Shown: one piece after another, positions 28,199 through 36,829 of the stretch
Layout: each line of letters opens with the position of its first letter
Numbering within the stretch: the stretch's first letter is position 1
Assembly: GCF_902826555.1 (NCBI RefSeq)
Contig: NZ_CADEFI010000009.1
Location: 1-64,000 of the forward strand
Direction of reading: 5' to 3'
DNA: 64,000 nucleotides
Source of the DNA: an uncultured Hyphomicrobium sp.
GTDB taxonomy: Bacteria > Pseudomonadota > Alphaproteobacteria > Rhizobiales > Hyphomicrobiaceae
Notes under the pieces: model-generated
Seen by the model: only the letters and a program-made list of their open reading frames with translations
Told to the model about the DNA's origin: nothing
The model's database searches: none
Made by a program: the position numbers and the translations under genes

Positions 28199-28873
28199 TC
28201 ACGAATCGCGATGCGCGTAGAACGACCAGAGCAGCCGGGCGGCAACCCCACGCCAGGGCCGCCAGCGCTCCGCGATCTGCTCGAGCTCGCCCGCACTGGG
28301 TCTCGTACCGAGCCCGAATGCGCGCTGCGCCGCAACCTGAAGCGCAAGGTCGCCGGATGCAAAACCGTCGGCATGGCCAAGACAGAACAGGGTGTAGATG
28401 TCAGCCGTCCACGGCCCGATGCCGGTGATCGCCAGGAGACTGGCGCGCAACTCATCATCCGCCACCGGCGTCTCCAGATCGAGCGCACCGCTCGCGATCG
28501 CTTCCGCCGCGGCACGCAGCGTCCTGACCTTGCCCACGGACAGCCCCGCCCCTCTCAGCGTTCCGACGTCCATCGCAAGCAGGTTCGGCGCATCGAACGG
28601 GTCGACGGCGAGAGCCGTGCGTTTCCAGATCGCATTGGCGCTCGCAGTCGAGAGCTGCTGGCTGACCACGACCTGCGCCAGTCCGACAAACCCGGAGACG
28701 TGGCGGCGCAACGGCGGATCGCCGACAAGCCCGTGCACGCGCTTCATCACGGGACAGAGCTTGCCCAGCGCCCGGGCACCCGCGCGGATGTCTCCGTCGG
28801 TTTCGATCACGCGCGGGCGACCGCGCGAGACGGTTCGCAGAATTGCTTTTTGTGGACGGGCTTGCTTCGGCAT
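28199..28873 (-). CDS. DNA-3-methyladenine glycosylase II-type base-excision enzyme
   Basis: A 224-residue HhH-GPD glycosylase that should remove alkylated bases from DNA. Visible are SGFVGLAQVVVSQQLST, the helix-hairpin-helix ITGIGPWTADIYTLFCLGH, and the catalytic Asp in GDLAL shortly after, in the order typical of AlkA/MagIII relatives. It lacks the N-terminal Ada-like domain of E. coli AlkA, as most alphaproteobacterial versions do. The start at 28873 (MPKQARPQK) is preferred over 28909 for composition, but the signal is weak either way. Confidence 0.88.
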   Translation of the reverse strand: MPKQARPQKAILRTVSRGRPRVIETDGDIRAGARALGKLCPVMKRVHGLVGDPPLRRHVSGFVGLAQVVVSQQLSTASANAIWKRTALAVDPFDAPNLLAMDVGTLRGAGLSVGKVRTLRAAAEAIASGALDLETPVADDELRASLLAITGIGPWTADIYTLFCLGHADGFASGDLALQVAAQRAFGLGTRPSAGELEQIAERWRPWRGVAARLLWSFYAHRDS

Positions 28874-28971
28874 GGCTGGAACACGCTCACCGCTTTTCGT
28901 TCTCCACATGCCAAAGTAGGGTGAAGAACGCGAGATGAGAATGTCTCGCCTTCAGGTGGTGAGGTGGTGTG

Positions 28972-29520
28972 ATGCGGCACAACCGGAAAGGGCGCTGGTC
29001 GAGAAATGCAATGATCCTCGGTTTGGCGGGCGTTGCCCTGACGCTTGCGACCGGCAGCCAGGCAGCACGCGTCAAGCTCGCGCAATGGGAGACCATTCAA
29101 AGCGAGCGCTACGGCTTCATGATCGCCTACCCCGGCTCGGTCTTCATGCCGAGCCAGAGCGTATCCGCCGAGGACGGCCATGTCCTCGTCTCCCGCGATG
29201 GCGGCGCCCGTCTCCTCATTGGCGCCTTCGACAACGAGGCCGCTGCGACACTCGCCGAATATCGTGACCAGATCCTGAGCGAGAACTACAGCGGCGCCGA
29301 TCTCGATTACGCACCGGTCAAGAAGCGCTACTTCGTCGTTTCCGGCACGCGCGGCACCATGCATTTCTACGAACGCGTCAGCTTCACCTGCAACGGACGC
29401 TACATCAACAGTTGGGCGCTGCTCTATCCGGTCTCCGAGCGCCACATCTATGATCGCATCGTCGAAGCCATCGCGCCCACCTATTCGCCTGGCGCCGGCC
29501 GGACCGGGCAATGCGATTGA
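28972..29520 (+). CDS. Secreted protein of unknown function
   Basis: A protein of about 182 residues with a positively charged N-terminus and hydrophobic signal sequence (MILGLAGVALTLATGSQA), so export is likely. The mature part has YGFMIAYPGSVFMPS, a middle with RDGGARLLIGAFDN, and a Cys in SFTCNGRYINSWALLYP near the end. This resembles exported proteins with a PsbP-like beta-sheet, but I cannot name the family with confidence. GAGGTG lies before the ATG. It is followed after about 30 bp by gluQ on the same strand. Confidence 0.7.
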   Translation: MRHNRKGRWSRNAMILGLAGVALTLATGSQAARVKLAQWETIQSERYGFMIAYPGSVFMPSQSVSAEDGHVLVSRDGGARLLIGAFDNEAAATLAEYRDQILSENYSGADLDYAPVKKRYFVVSGTRGTMHFYERVSFTCNGRYINSWALLYPVSERHIYDRIVEAIAPTYSPGAGRTGQCD

Positions 29521-29551
29521 TCGCACACACATGGGACACGGCGAGCCCAAC

Positions 29552-30460
29552 ATGACCACGCGGCCTGTCCTGCGTTTCGCACCCTCCCCGAACGGCGAGT
29601 TGCACCTCGGCCACGCGCTCTCCGCCCTCGTCGGCTTCGACATGGCGGAGCGGCTCGGCGGCCGCTTCCTCGTGCGCATCGAGGACATCGACACCACGCG
29701 CTGCCGCGAGGAGTACGTCTCGCAGATCTTCGACGATCTCGCCTGGCTCGGCATCACATGGGAGGAGCCGGTGCTGCGCCAGAGCGAGCATTTCACCACC
29801 TACGGCAAAGCCGCCGACTGGCTGCTGAAGCTCGGCCTCCTCTACCCGTGCTTTGCCACGCGATCCGAAATCAGTGAGGCGACGGAGACCGCGCCAACCC
29901 CGCCGGCGCTCGATCCAGACGGCACGCCGCTCTATCCTGGGCTTCACAAGCACCTGCCGAAAGAGGAGATCGCCGCACGTCTTTCTCGCGATGAGCCGTT
30001 CGCATTGCGCTTTCACATGGACCGCGCCCTCGACGCGCTTGAAGGCATCACGGGCAAGCGCCGTATTTCGTTCCGGGAGCTGGACGAGCAGGGACGCGCG
30101 GAGACCATCGAAATGGATCCCGCCGACTGGGGCGATGCCGTCATCGTGCGCAAGGATGTGCCGGCGAGCTACCATCTTGCCGTCACCGTTGACGACGGGC
30201 GCCAGGGCGTGACGCACGTGACGCGCGGTCGCGACCTCTATGCGGCGACGAGCCTGCACCGCCTCCTGCAAGTGATCCTCGGCCTCCCCGAGCCCATCTA
30301 TCACCACCACCGCCTGTTGACGGATGCCGATGGCCATAAGCTCTCGAAAAGCGCCGGCGACACGTCCCTTCGCCAGCTTCGCGAAAAAGGCATGAGCAAG
30401 TTGCAGATCCGACAGCGCGTGGGATTGCCGCCACAGAACGTCGAAGGGAATCTTTCGTAA
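29552..30460 (+). CDS. gluQ: Glutamyl-Q tRNA(Asp) synthetase
   Basis: GluQ-RS attaches glutamate to the queuosine base at position 34 of tRNA-Asp. The 302-residue protein is a shortened glutamyl-tRNA synthetase catalytic domain with the HIGH-type PSPNGELHLGHALSAL, the ATP/Glu site FLVRIEDIDTTRCR, and KLSKS-type HKLSKSAG, but with no anticodon-binding domain, as expected. Only one cysteine (YPCFATRSE) of the usual zinc site remains. The ATG at 29552 is chosen by alignment; 29531 is an alternative. Downstream is a CGATGGT/ACCATCG hairpin. Confidence 0.93.
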   Translation: MTTRPVLRFAPSPNGELHLGHALSALVGFDMAERLGGRFLVRIEDIDTTRCREEYVSQIFDDLAWLGITWEEPVLRQSEHFTTYGKAADWLLKLGLLYPCFATRSEISEATETAPTPPALDPDGTPLYPGLHKHLPKEEIAARLSRDEPFALRFHMDRALDALEGITGKRRISFRELDEQGRAETIEMDPADWGDAVIVRKDVPASYHLAVTVDDGRQGVTHVTRGRDLYAATSLHRLLQVILGLPEPIYHHHRLLTDADGHKLSKSAGDTSLRQLREKGMSKLQIRQRVGLPPQNVEGNLS

Positions 30461-30471
30461 ACCAATTTTTA

Positions 30472-30487
30472 CGATGGTAGACCATCG
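30472..30487 (+). terminator. Short hairpin after gluQ
   Basis: CGATGGT (30472-30478) and ACCATCG (30481-30487) form a perfect 7-bp stem with a 2-nt AG loop, 12 bp after the gluQ stop. A T-rich patch lies upstream, not downstream, so this is only a weak terminator candidate or an operator-like palindrome. Confidence 0.35.
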
Positions 30488-30540
30488 GGTTGTCACCTAG
30501 ACTTTAGAAACTGTTTACTTTCTCGTTTCAGGCCTCTCAG

Positions 30541-32052
30541 GTGAAGAAGCAGCCGCGCAAGCCACGGCAGAAAGCTAATCAGCACCGCACGAGAAGCGAT
30601 GTGGCTGCGCCGAGGCGCGCATGGACGCCACCCAGAAAACCCCATTTCGAGGACGTTCTCGCCACCGCCGGGCACGCGGCGGTCTCCGCGAGGCGTGCGC
30701 TCGCCCGCTTCGCTAATGCGGGGCGAGCAGACTTTAGACGCCTCGCCCGTCGCGTCGCGCCGACCGAGCTCGGTCTCAGTTTGCACCGTCTCCGTGCCGA
30801 GGCGCGCGCTTTCTCCCTCCCCTATTCGCACGACGAGCGCCAAGCCCTGCTGCTTCTGTTTCTGCCGTTTCTGCTCGTCGCGTCCGCCATCGTCGTCCAT
30901 CAATCCGTGCGCACGCTGCAGAGCTACCTGACGGCCGTCGCCATTCCCGACGTCGAAATCGCACCTGTCCGCCCGAGCCTCACAGCCGAGATGCCGCCCG
31001 CGCCACGACTTGTCGCCCGCGAAGCAGCCCCCATCCGCACCGCCCTGGCTCCCGTTCGCTCCGAGAGCGAAGCCCGCTCATTGCCAGGCCCGTCGCTCAC
31101 ACTCACACCATCGCCGATGACCGCCATGACGAAATCGGCTTTGGCCCCCGAGATCGTGCTGGAACCGAGCGCAGACAACACCGCACTCCCGCAAGCCGTC
31201 GCTGCGAGCCCTGCCGTAGCGCCCGCCGAAACCCGTCTTGCACTGCTCGCGCCCGCCGGCGACCTCCACCGGAGCATCCGGCCGCTCACACCCGACCCCA
31301 TCGACTCCTTCGAGGCCGATGAGGGCGGAAAGCCCATTCGCGCCGGAATTTGCTCGATCGACGACGCCAAAAGGACGGCAACGCCGGTATCGTTCGTGGC
31401 CCGCGATGACGCCCCCCAGAGCCTCGGCGCCGAGACCTTCGGGCTGCGTCTCGCGCAAGCCGCCGAAGCCCAAGCCGGCGCCTTCGTCATCTACAACGAC
31501 GCCTATCGCAGCATCTCCTATCCCATGGGCGACGTGAACACGCTGTTCGGCGTCTGCACCGACGTCATTGTGCGCGCCTATCGCGCGTTGGGCCTCGACT
31601 TGCAGGCACTCGTGCACCAAGCCCGCGCCGGCAGCGGCGACACCAACATCGACCAGCGCCGTACCGAGGTCCTTCGCCGCTTCTTCGCGAAGGAAGGCGA
31701 GAGCCTGCCCGTCACCACATTCCCCGAGGACTACCGCCCCGGCGATATCGTCACCTACTACCGCCCGCAGAACCAGCGCACGCGCGCCCACATTGCCATC
31801 GTGTCGTCTGTCACGGCACCGTCGGGACGGCTGATGATCGTGCACAATCGCGGTTGGGGCCCGCAGCTCGAGGATGCGTTGTTCGTGGACGAGATCACGG
31901 GCCACTTCCGCTATCGCGGCCCCGCCACGACGCGGAACGCCGCTCGCGCGGACAACAGCGGCGTGAGCCCGGTCATCGGCTCGGCTGCACCGGTCCTGCC
32001 GGCCTCGTACCCCGCCTCTCGCAGCCCGCCCCGCGACGCGCGCAACCCATAG
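30541..32052 (+). CDS. Membrane-anchored DUF1287 (NlpC/P60-like) protein with long linker
   Basis: A 503-residue protein. Residues 1-100 are basic and probably cytoplasmic, about 103-122 form one TM helix (LLLLFLPFLLVASAIVVH), about 130-290 are Pro/Ala-rich linker, and about 310-470 are a DUF1287 domain with candidate catalytic Cys in LFGVCTDVIVRAYRALG, then NIDQRRTEVLRRFF, DYRPGDIVTYY, RAHIAIVSS and MIVHNRGWGPQ. DUF1287 proteins resemble NlpC/P60 amidohydrolases, and a cell-wall role would fit a periplasmic domain on a long linker. The start codon is GTG. Most DUF1287 proteins are near 200 residues, so the N-terminal half is unusual. Confidence 0.82.
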   Translation: MKKQPRKPRQKANQHRTRSDVAAPRRAWTPPRKPHFEDVLATAGHAAVSARRALARFANAGRADFRRLARRVAPTELGLSLHRLRAEARAFSLPYSHDERQALLLLFLPFLLVASAIVVHQSVRTLQSYLTAVAIPDVEIAPVRPSLTAEMPPAPRLVAREAAPIRTALAPVRSESEARSLPGPSLTLTPSPMTAMTKSALAPEIVLEPSADNTALPQAVAASPAVAPAETRLALLAPAGDLHRSIRPLTPDPIDSFEADEGGKPIRAGICSIDDAKRTATPVSFVARDDAPQSLGAETFGLRLAQAAEAQAGAFVIYNDAYRSISYPMGDVNTLFGVCTDVIVRAYRALGLDLQALVHQARAGSGDTNIDQRRTEVLRRFFAKEGESLPVTTFPEDYRPGDIVTYYRPQNQRTRAHIAIVSSVTAPSGRLMIVHNRGWGPQLEDALFVDEITGHFRYRGPATTRNAARADNSGVSPVIGSAAPVLPASYPASRSPPRDARNP

Positions 32053-32091
32053 CGGCACGACGCCTCCGAATTGTATCGGCCAGCCTTTCCG

Positions 32092-32106
32092 TTAATCGAT
32101 CATTAG
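32092..32106. promoter_or_regulatory. CtrA-like binding site
   Basis: TTAA-N7-TTAG (32092-32106) matches the alphaproteobacterial CtrA consensus TTAA-N7-TTAA at seven of eight positions. It lies in the 245 bp before the gene at 32298. A weaker TTAG-N7-TTAC occurs before the DUF1287 gene. Short motifs like this arise by chance, so the call is tentative. Confidence 0.35.
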
Positions 32107-32297
32107 CCATACCATTTCAGGATTGTTTCGTTTTCGCGGGCGCCGAGAAAACGAGACGGCATGAAAACGCGCTTGCCTAAAGGTGCGAATAAGCTCAGCT
32201 TTCGACCGCCCACCGAAATGCCGCGAAACCACGCCGCGCCGCAAATGCGCACCGCGTTCCGGATTCGCGTCGCCTCGAGCAGGAATGGGATTTCCGA

Positions 32298-32831
32298 ATG
32301 CTTGGCTTCCGCATCAATCCGCCCGGGCCGTTCTGGTTCGAGGATCTGATGTTTTTCGTCGTCGACGAGGCTCGGCGACTGCCGAAGCGCGCCAACGCGG
32401 TCGCCCGTGGCATTCACCGGCTCGCCGGCAAAGCCGCCGCCTTGGATCTTCGGACGCTCCTGCAACGTGGCAAGGCGGCAGAGCCGGTCGCCCCGGCCCC
32501 CGCAATCGCGCTGCACCGCGAGGTCCCGCCGCTCGACGAGCCCGAGGCCTGGGCCCTCGCCACCGAGCCGCTGACGGCCGCCGGAGCCGGGGCGCAGACG
32601 GCAGTTGCCATGCACAAAGCCGCCGCAGAGCAGCTGGATGCCCTGACCTATGTCCTGGATCGCATGCGCGAGGAGCTGCGGCCGATGATGACGTACGCGC
32701 CCTTCAAGGACGACAACATCCAAGTTCTTCACGATCCGGCAGCGCTTGAGACCTCGATCGAGGCGCTCCTCGAGTTGTCGCGGCAGAACGAAGCCACGCG
32801 TCCTAAGAGCCGCGTCAGAACCGCCGCTTAG
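32298..32831 (+). CDS. Hypothetical protein, function unknown
   Basis: A 177-residue soluble protein with no recognised domain. It begins MLGFRINPPGPFWFEDLMFF, followed by an amphipathic helix VVDEARRLPKRANAVARGIHRL, a Pro/Ala-rich middle, and a helical C-terminal half around AAAEQLDALTYVLDRMREEL with the charged tail RPKSRVRTAA. The ribosome-binding site is weak. Codon use looks like that of its neighbours, so it is probably a real gene. It converges on the LpoA-like gene with an 18-bp gap. Confidence 0.6.
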   Translation: MLGFRINPPGPFWFEDLMFFVVDEARRLPKRANAVARGIHRLAGKAAALDLRTLLQRGKAAEPVAPAPAIALHREVPPLDEPEAWALATEPLTAAGAGAQTAVAMHKAAAEQLDALTYVLDRMREELRPMMTYAPFKDDNIQVLHDPAALETSIEALLELSRQNEATRPKSRVRTAA

Positions 32832-32849
32832 ACGGTCTGGATCCCCTCT

Positions 32850-34070
32850 CTACCGCGCTGCCGTAGCCCTGCCGTCGGGCGCCACCATCGGCGCCGGTTC
32901 GAGCACGTTGCCTCCGAACGTCTGCAGCTCGAGCACCGCCAGTCCGCGTTCCGGCGTCCCGTCCGACCGCAGGCGGATACTCCCTTCGACACCCGTAAAT
33001 CCAGCCGGACGCGTCAACGCTGCCGGCGTGAACCGTTGCCCGGGTTCCGCCGACGACAACGTGATGGCGATGCTGACCGCATCATAGGCCAGACTCGCGA
33101 GCTTGGGCGGCGACTGCCCGAACGAGCGCGAGAAGCGCTGCGCGAAGTCCGTCCAACCATGCGGATCCGAACCGGGATACCAGCCACCCACGAAGGCACC
33201 GTTGCGCCCGGCACTCGGAAAATCCCAGCCGCCCGTGCCGAGCAATTGAATGCGCCCTCCGCCAATTCCGGCGTAGGTCAGAACCGGATCGATCTGCGGC
33301 AGCATCTCGGGCCCGGCCGCAATCAGGACGGCGTCGATCGGCGCCGCCGTATCCGCGCTTTGCTTCACCTCGTCCGCGAGCGCCCGCACCGGGTCCAACA
33401 TCGCGTTCGCCTCGAGCGGATAGCGGCCAACCGAACCGACCATGCCGCCGCTGCGTTGCACCGCCTGCCGAAACGCCGGTTCCACCACCTGACCGTAGGC
33501 ATCGTCGGGCACCAGAGCCGCAAACCGGCGCTTGCCGCGGCTCACTGCATAGGCAACGACGCGATCGACCTCCTGTTCGGGCAGCACGCTCATCATGTAG
33601 ACGCCGTTGCCGGCCACGCGCCTGTCGTTGGACAACGTCAGCACCGGCACGCTCGATTTGCGTGCAACCGGTGCGACCGCGCTCGTCGCGGCACCCGTAA
33701 TCGGCCCGACGATGATTTCTGCGCCCTCGCCGATGGCCTCTTGAGCGGCCTGCGCGGCACCCTCGGGCGTCCCCCGGTCATCCTTGACGATGAGTTGAAC
33801 GAGCGCGTTGTCGAGCTCGAATAGCGCCAGCTCCCCCGCCTGCTTCATGCCCTTGGCCGTGACGGCCTGCGGCCCATAGCCCGAAAGCGTGAGCAGCATG
33901 CCGATGCGAACCGGCTTTTGCGGTTTACCGTCGGCGAGCGGAGGTTTCTGCTCACCCAGCGCCGATGTCGAAGAGGACGAGCCGTTGAGATTGGTGGCAC
34001 AGGCCCCCACGAGGCCGGCCGCAAGGGCGGCCACGCCGGCACACACGATCTTCCGCCACAGGCTCGTCAC
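32850..34070 (-). CDS. LpoA-like/periplasmic-binding-type I lipoprotein (penicillin-binding protein activator family)
   Basis: A 406-residue lipoprotein (lipobox LVGAC, Cys24) with a type I periplasmic binding fold: VRIGMLLTLSGYGPQAVTAKGM, IVKDDRGTPEGAAQAAQEAI, IVGPITGAATSAVAPVARK, then FAALVPDDAYGQVVE. It belongs to the branch annotated as penicillin-binding protein activators in alphaproteobacteria, related to the C-terminal part of E. coli LpoA. Its divergence from rsmI-yraN is the same arrangement as lpoA-rsmI-yraN in enterics, which supports that link, although activator function here is inferred. The start codon is GTG. Confidence 0.85.
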   Translation of the reverse strand: MTSLWRKIVCAGVAALAAGLVGACATNLNGSSSSTSALGEQKPPLADGKPQKPVRIGMLLTLSGYGPQAVTAKGMKQAGELALFELDNALVQLIVKDDRGTPEGAAQAAQEAIGEGAEIIVGPITGAATSAVAPVARKSSVPVLTLSNDRRVAGNGVYMMSVLPEQEVDRVVAYAVSRGKRRFAALVPDDAYGQVVEPAFRQAVQRSGGMVGSVGRYPLEANAMLDPVRALADEVKQSADTAAPIDAVLIAAGPEMLPQIDPVLTYAGIGGGRIQLLGTGGWDFPSAGRNGAFVGGWYPGSDPHGWTDFAQRFSRSFGQSPPKLASLAYDAVSIAITLSSAEPGQRFTPAALTRPAGFTGVEGSIRLRSDGTPERGLAVLELQTFGGNVLEPAPMVAPDGRATAAR

Positions 34071-34262
34071 GCAGGAAGCCCCATGACCACTCGGATACGC
34101 TCACGATCTGCTCGTGTGTTGGAGGTTCTGGTTACAGGCTCAGCTACCGGCGGTGAAGCGAAATTTGTTGCACGTGTTGAATAAGTCCTGGCTTTTCCCC
34201 GGCTGAGGCGGGAAACAGGAAAGCCGCGACACTGTCGCGCACAACCCATCCAAGGCGTGCCG

Positions 34263-35189
34263 ATGAGCGATGAGGAACCGGAGAATTCGACCAACGATGC
34301 GCCTGCGACAACGGCTAGGGTCGCATTCGAGATCGAGCGCCAGATCGGCCTGCCCCTGGCTCCCGGCCTCTATCTCGTCGCGACGCCGATCGGCCACCTG
34401 GCCGACATCACGCTACGCGCCGTGGCCACTCTTGCACGCGCCGACGTGATCTACTGCGAGGACACGCGCCACAGCCGCACACTGCTCGCACACTACGCCA
34501 TCCGCGCGCCCCTCCGTCCCTACCATGAGCACAACGCCGACGAGCAGCGCCCCCGCGTTCTCAAAGATCTCGACGATGGCCGTGTCGTCGCCCTCATCAG
34601 CGACGCCGGTACACCGCTGGTATCCGACCCTGGCTTCAAGCTCGTGCGTGAGGCGACCGCGCGCGGCCACTTGGTCACGGCCATTCCCGGTCCCTCTGCC
34701 ACCCTTGCGGCGCTGAGCGTTGCGGGGCAGCCGACCGACGCCTTTTTCTTCGCGGGATTTCTTCCTGCCAAAGGAGGTGCGCGAAAATCTCGGGCCGCGG
34801 AGCTCGCGGCCGTCCCCGGCACGCTGGTCTTTTTCGAAGCACCGACCCGGCTGGCTCAGACGCTCGCCGATCTTGCTGCTGTACTCGGAAACCGCCCGGC
34901 CGCGGTGGCGCGCGAATTGACCAAGCTGCACGAAGAGGTGCGCCGCGCGCCGCTCGCGGACCTTGCCCAGGACTTCGAGAGCAATCCGCCCAAGGGCGAG
35001 GTCGTGATCGTCGTCGCCCCGCCCGGAGACATCGAGGTCAGCGATGCCATGATCGAGGCGAAGCTGACCCCCGCTCTCGAAGACCTCAGCCTCCGCGACG
35101 CCTCCCGCGTTGTCGCCGACGCGCTGCACATTCCCAAGGCGCGCGTCTACGATTTGGCCCTTGCCATGAAACGCGGCCCGCGGAGCTGA
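34263..35189 (+). CDS. rsmI: 16S rRNA (cytidine-1402-2'-O)-methyltransferase
   Basis: RsmI adds the 2'-O-methyl group to C1402 in the ribosomal P-site. This tetrapyrrole-methylase-fold enzyme of about 308 residues has LYLVATPIGHLADITLRA, the DVIYCEDTRHSRTLL motif, SDAGTPLVSDPGFKLV and IPGPSATLAALSVAGQPTD, all signature segments of the family. The ATG at 34263 is preferred over a GTG at 34257. It is followed 3 bp later by yraN, a standard pairing. Confidence 0.96.
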   Translation: MSDEEPENSTNDAPATTARVAFEIERQIGLPLAPGLYLVATPIGHLADITLRAVATLARADVIYCEDTRHSRTLLAHYAIRAPLRPYHEHNADEQRPRVLKDLDDGRVVALISDAGTPLVSDPGFKLVREATARGHLVTAIPGPSATLAALSVAGQPTDAFFFAGFLPAKGGARKSRAAELAAVPGTLVFFEAPTRLAQTLADLAAVLGNRPAAVARELTKLHEEVRRAPLADLAQDFESNPPKGEVVIVVAPPGDIEVSDAMIEAKLTPALEDLSLRDASRVVADALHIPKARVYDLALAMKRGPRS

Positions 35190-35192
35190 TCG

Positions 35193-35582
35193 ATGACCCT
35201 CCGCCCCGTGCCGACCGCGAGCGACAGACGGCGGGAGGAGCGGCGGGTCCGCAACCGGAGGGGTTCGCGGGCGGAATGGATGGCGGCGCTCGCTCTACGC
35301 CTGCGCGGCTATCGCATCCTCGGCAGACGGCAAAAAACCCCACTCGGCGAGATCGACATCATTGCCGTCCGCGGCCGCCGCCTGGCATTTGTCGAGGTCA
35401 AGCAGCGGGCCTCGCGGGAGGCCGCCGAAGCGGCCGTGACCGCCACCCAGCGCGAGCGCATTCGCCGCGCTGCCGGCCTCTGGCTGGCGCGTCATGAGCG
35501 CTACCAGCACCACGACATCGCCTTCGACCTCGTATTCGTGGTCTCCCGGCGCTGGCCCGAGCACATCGAGAACGGGCTTTAG
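35193..35582 (+). CDS. yraN: UPF0102 protein YraN
   Basis: A 129-residue protein of the UPF0102 family, a restriction-endonuclease-like fold with intact core GEIDIIAVRGRRLAFVEVKQR (the D...E-x-K motif of a possible nuclease site). Biological function is not proven. It begins 3 bp after rsmI, and the rsmI-yraN pair diverges from the LpoA-like gene as in enterics. The first 25 residues are unusually Arg-rich. Confidence 0.92.
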   Translation: MTLRPVPTASDRRREERRVRNRRGSRAEWMAALALRLRGYRILGRRQKTPLGEIDIIAVRGRRLAFVEVKQRASREAAEAAVTATQRERIRRAAGLWLARHERYQHHDIAFDLVFVVSRRWPEHIENGL

Positions 35583-35717
35583 GCGGCCCACCACACTCAA
35601 AGAACACGAAGATGTGTGATTGCAGGGTCTTCCCGGTCGCATCCGTGATGAATTATACGCTACACTATAACATGGGGACCATGCGAAACCCAATCGAGGC
35701 ATGTGGAGGAAATCACG

Positions 35718-36260
35718 ATGAGAAAGTCGACTGTCGCGCTGATGTTGGCCACCGGGGCCTTGTTTATTGGAGCCGGGACGGCCTCAGCCGCGAGCCTCGT
35801 CTCGGCCAAAAAGCTCGAGATCAACGTCGACGAGACGAAAACCGAGGCCGAGCGCAAAGCGCTATGGGAGAAGGTCGGCGGATGGTGCGCCATCAAGGAC
35901 TGGCACCCGGCCGTAGCCGCCTGCGAGGAGCGCAAGGAAGGTGATGATACCTTCCGCACGCTGACTTTGAAGGACGGCGGCAAGATCGACGAGAAACTCG
36001 TAGACACCGGCGCCACGAGCTACCGTTACATCATTCTCACGAGCCCGTTCCCGGTAAAGAACTACGAGGCTCAATTCTCGGTGACGCCCGATGACGACGA
36101 CCTCGACGAGATCAACGTCGTCTGGAGCGCCACCTATGACGCTGCCGACGGTAAGGACGACAAGGACGCCCGCGCAACCATAGACGGCGTCTTCAAGGCC
36201 GGCATCGACAGCATCAAGGAAAAGTACGGCACAAAGGGCGACGACGACGACAAGAAATAG
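35718..36260 (+). CDS. Exported SRPBCC-family (polyketide cyclase/START-like) protein
   Basis: A 180-residue protein with an N-terminal signal peptide (MRKSTVALMLATGALFIGAGTA, then SAAS) and an SRPBCC core: ERKALWEKVGGWCAIKDWHPAV, then AACEER, RTLTLKDGGKIDEKL and SYRYIILTSPFPVKNY. This fold makes a deep hydrophobic ligand pocket, and periplasmic SRPBCC proteins of this type are common and uncharacterised. It ends in an acidic/lysine tail (GDDDDKK). GGAGG lies 8 nt before the ATG at 35718. A hairpin terminator lies 34 bp after the stop. Confidence 0.82.
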   Translation: MRKSTVALMLATGALFIGAGTASAASLVSAKKLEINVDETKTEAERKALWEKVGGWCAIKDWHPAVAACEERKEGDDTFRTLTLKDGGKIDEKLVDTGATSYRYIILTSPFPVKNYEAQFSVTPDDDDLDEINVVWSATYDAADGKDDKDARATIDGVFKAGIDSIKEKYGTKGDDDDKK

Positions 36261-36293
36261 CGTCGAGACCGCATCACGATTGAGCAATGCAAA

Positions 36294-36319
36294 GGGCGCG
36301 ATCCTCGCGGATCGCGCCC
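36294..36319. terminator. Hairpin between convergent genes
   Basis: GGGCGCGATCC (36294-36304) and GGATCGCGCCC (36309-36319) form a perfect 11-bp stem around TCGC, between the SRPBCC gene and the Cys-rich gene. Read on the minus strand it is followed by TTTGCATTG, a modest T-tract, so it most likely terminates the Cys-rich gene and may act in both directions. Confidence 0.65.
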
Positions 36320-36342
36320 GAATTCGTTCGCGACATGAAACC

Positions 36343-36660
36343 TTACTGCGCGGAAGCCGTCACGGCCTTGCCTGCCTTCGCCGCGCGCCGGCGGTTGACC
36401 TCCGCCTGCGAGACCTCGCCCGCGCCGATCAGCGCACTGACGCAGCGCTTCGACAACTGCGCACCATGGGAGCGCATGCACTGGCGCACAGCCGTACTAC
36501 CCACCGGGTGCTGGCTGCAGTAGGAGTAGTAATCCGAGGCGCAGGCGAGCTTGACGCCGAGGCTCACAGCGCCGGCCTGCGAGGTAAGCGCACCCGTCAG
36601 CACGACAGCGACGAAGGCGGCGCGGGCAGAGGTGGACTTGATCAGGGTCGACGGCGTCAT
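36343..36660 (-). CDS. Small exported cysteine-rich-repeat protein
   Basis: A 105-residue protein with a signal peptide (ARAAFVAVVLTGALTSQAGA) and a mature region with CASDYYSYCSQHP, QCMRSHGAQLSKRC, a spacing like the GLG1-type Cys-rich repeat (Cys_rich_FGFR) that is widespread in alphaproteobacterial periplasmic proteins. The function is unknown; the cysteines are expected to form disulfides. TGGAG lies 6 nt before the ATG at 36660, which is therefore preferred over the upstream in-frame ATGs. It is convergent with the SRPBCC gene. Confidence 0.75.
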   Translation of the reverse strand: MTPSTLIKSTSARAAFVAVVLTGALTSQAGAVSLGVKLACASDYYSYCSQHPVGSTAVRQCMRSHGAQLSKRCVSALIGAGEVSQAEVNRRRAAKAGKAVTASAQ

Positions 36661-36829
36661 GGCGATCTCCATTGGCCTTGCATGACGCAGAACGTACTTG
36701 GATGTGCAGGCGCTCGCTGTCTCACGGGTGACTGGAATTAAAATGAACGCCTCAAAGTTAATAAAGCGTTGAGACGTCCTGCCAGAATTCGGAAAGAGCA
36801 GGACAAAACGAAACGAGAGGAGGAAGCAC

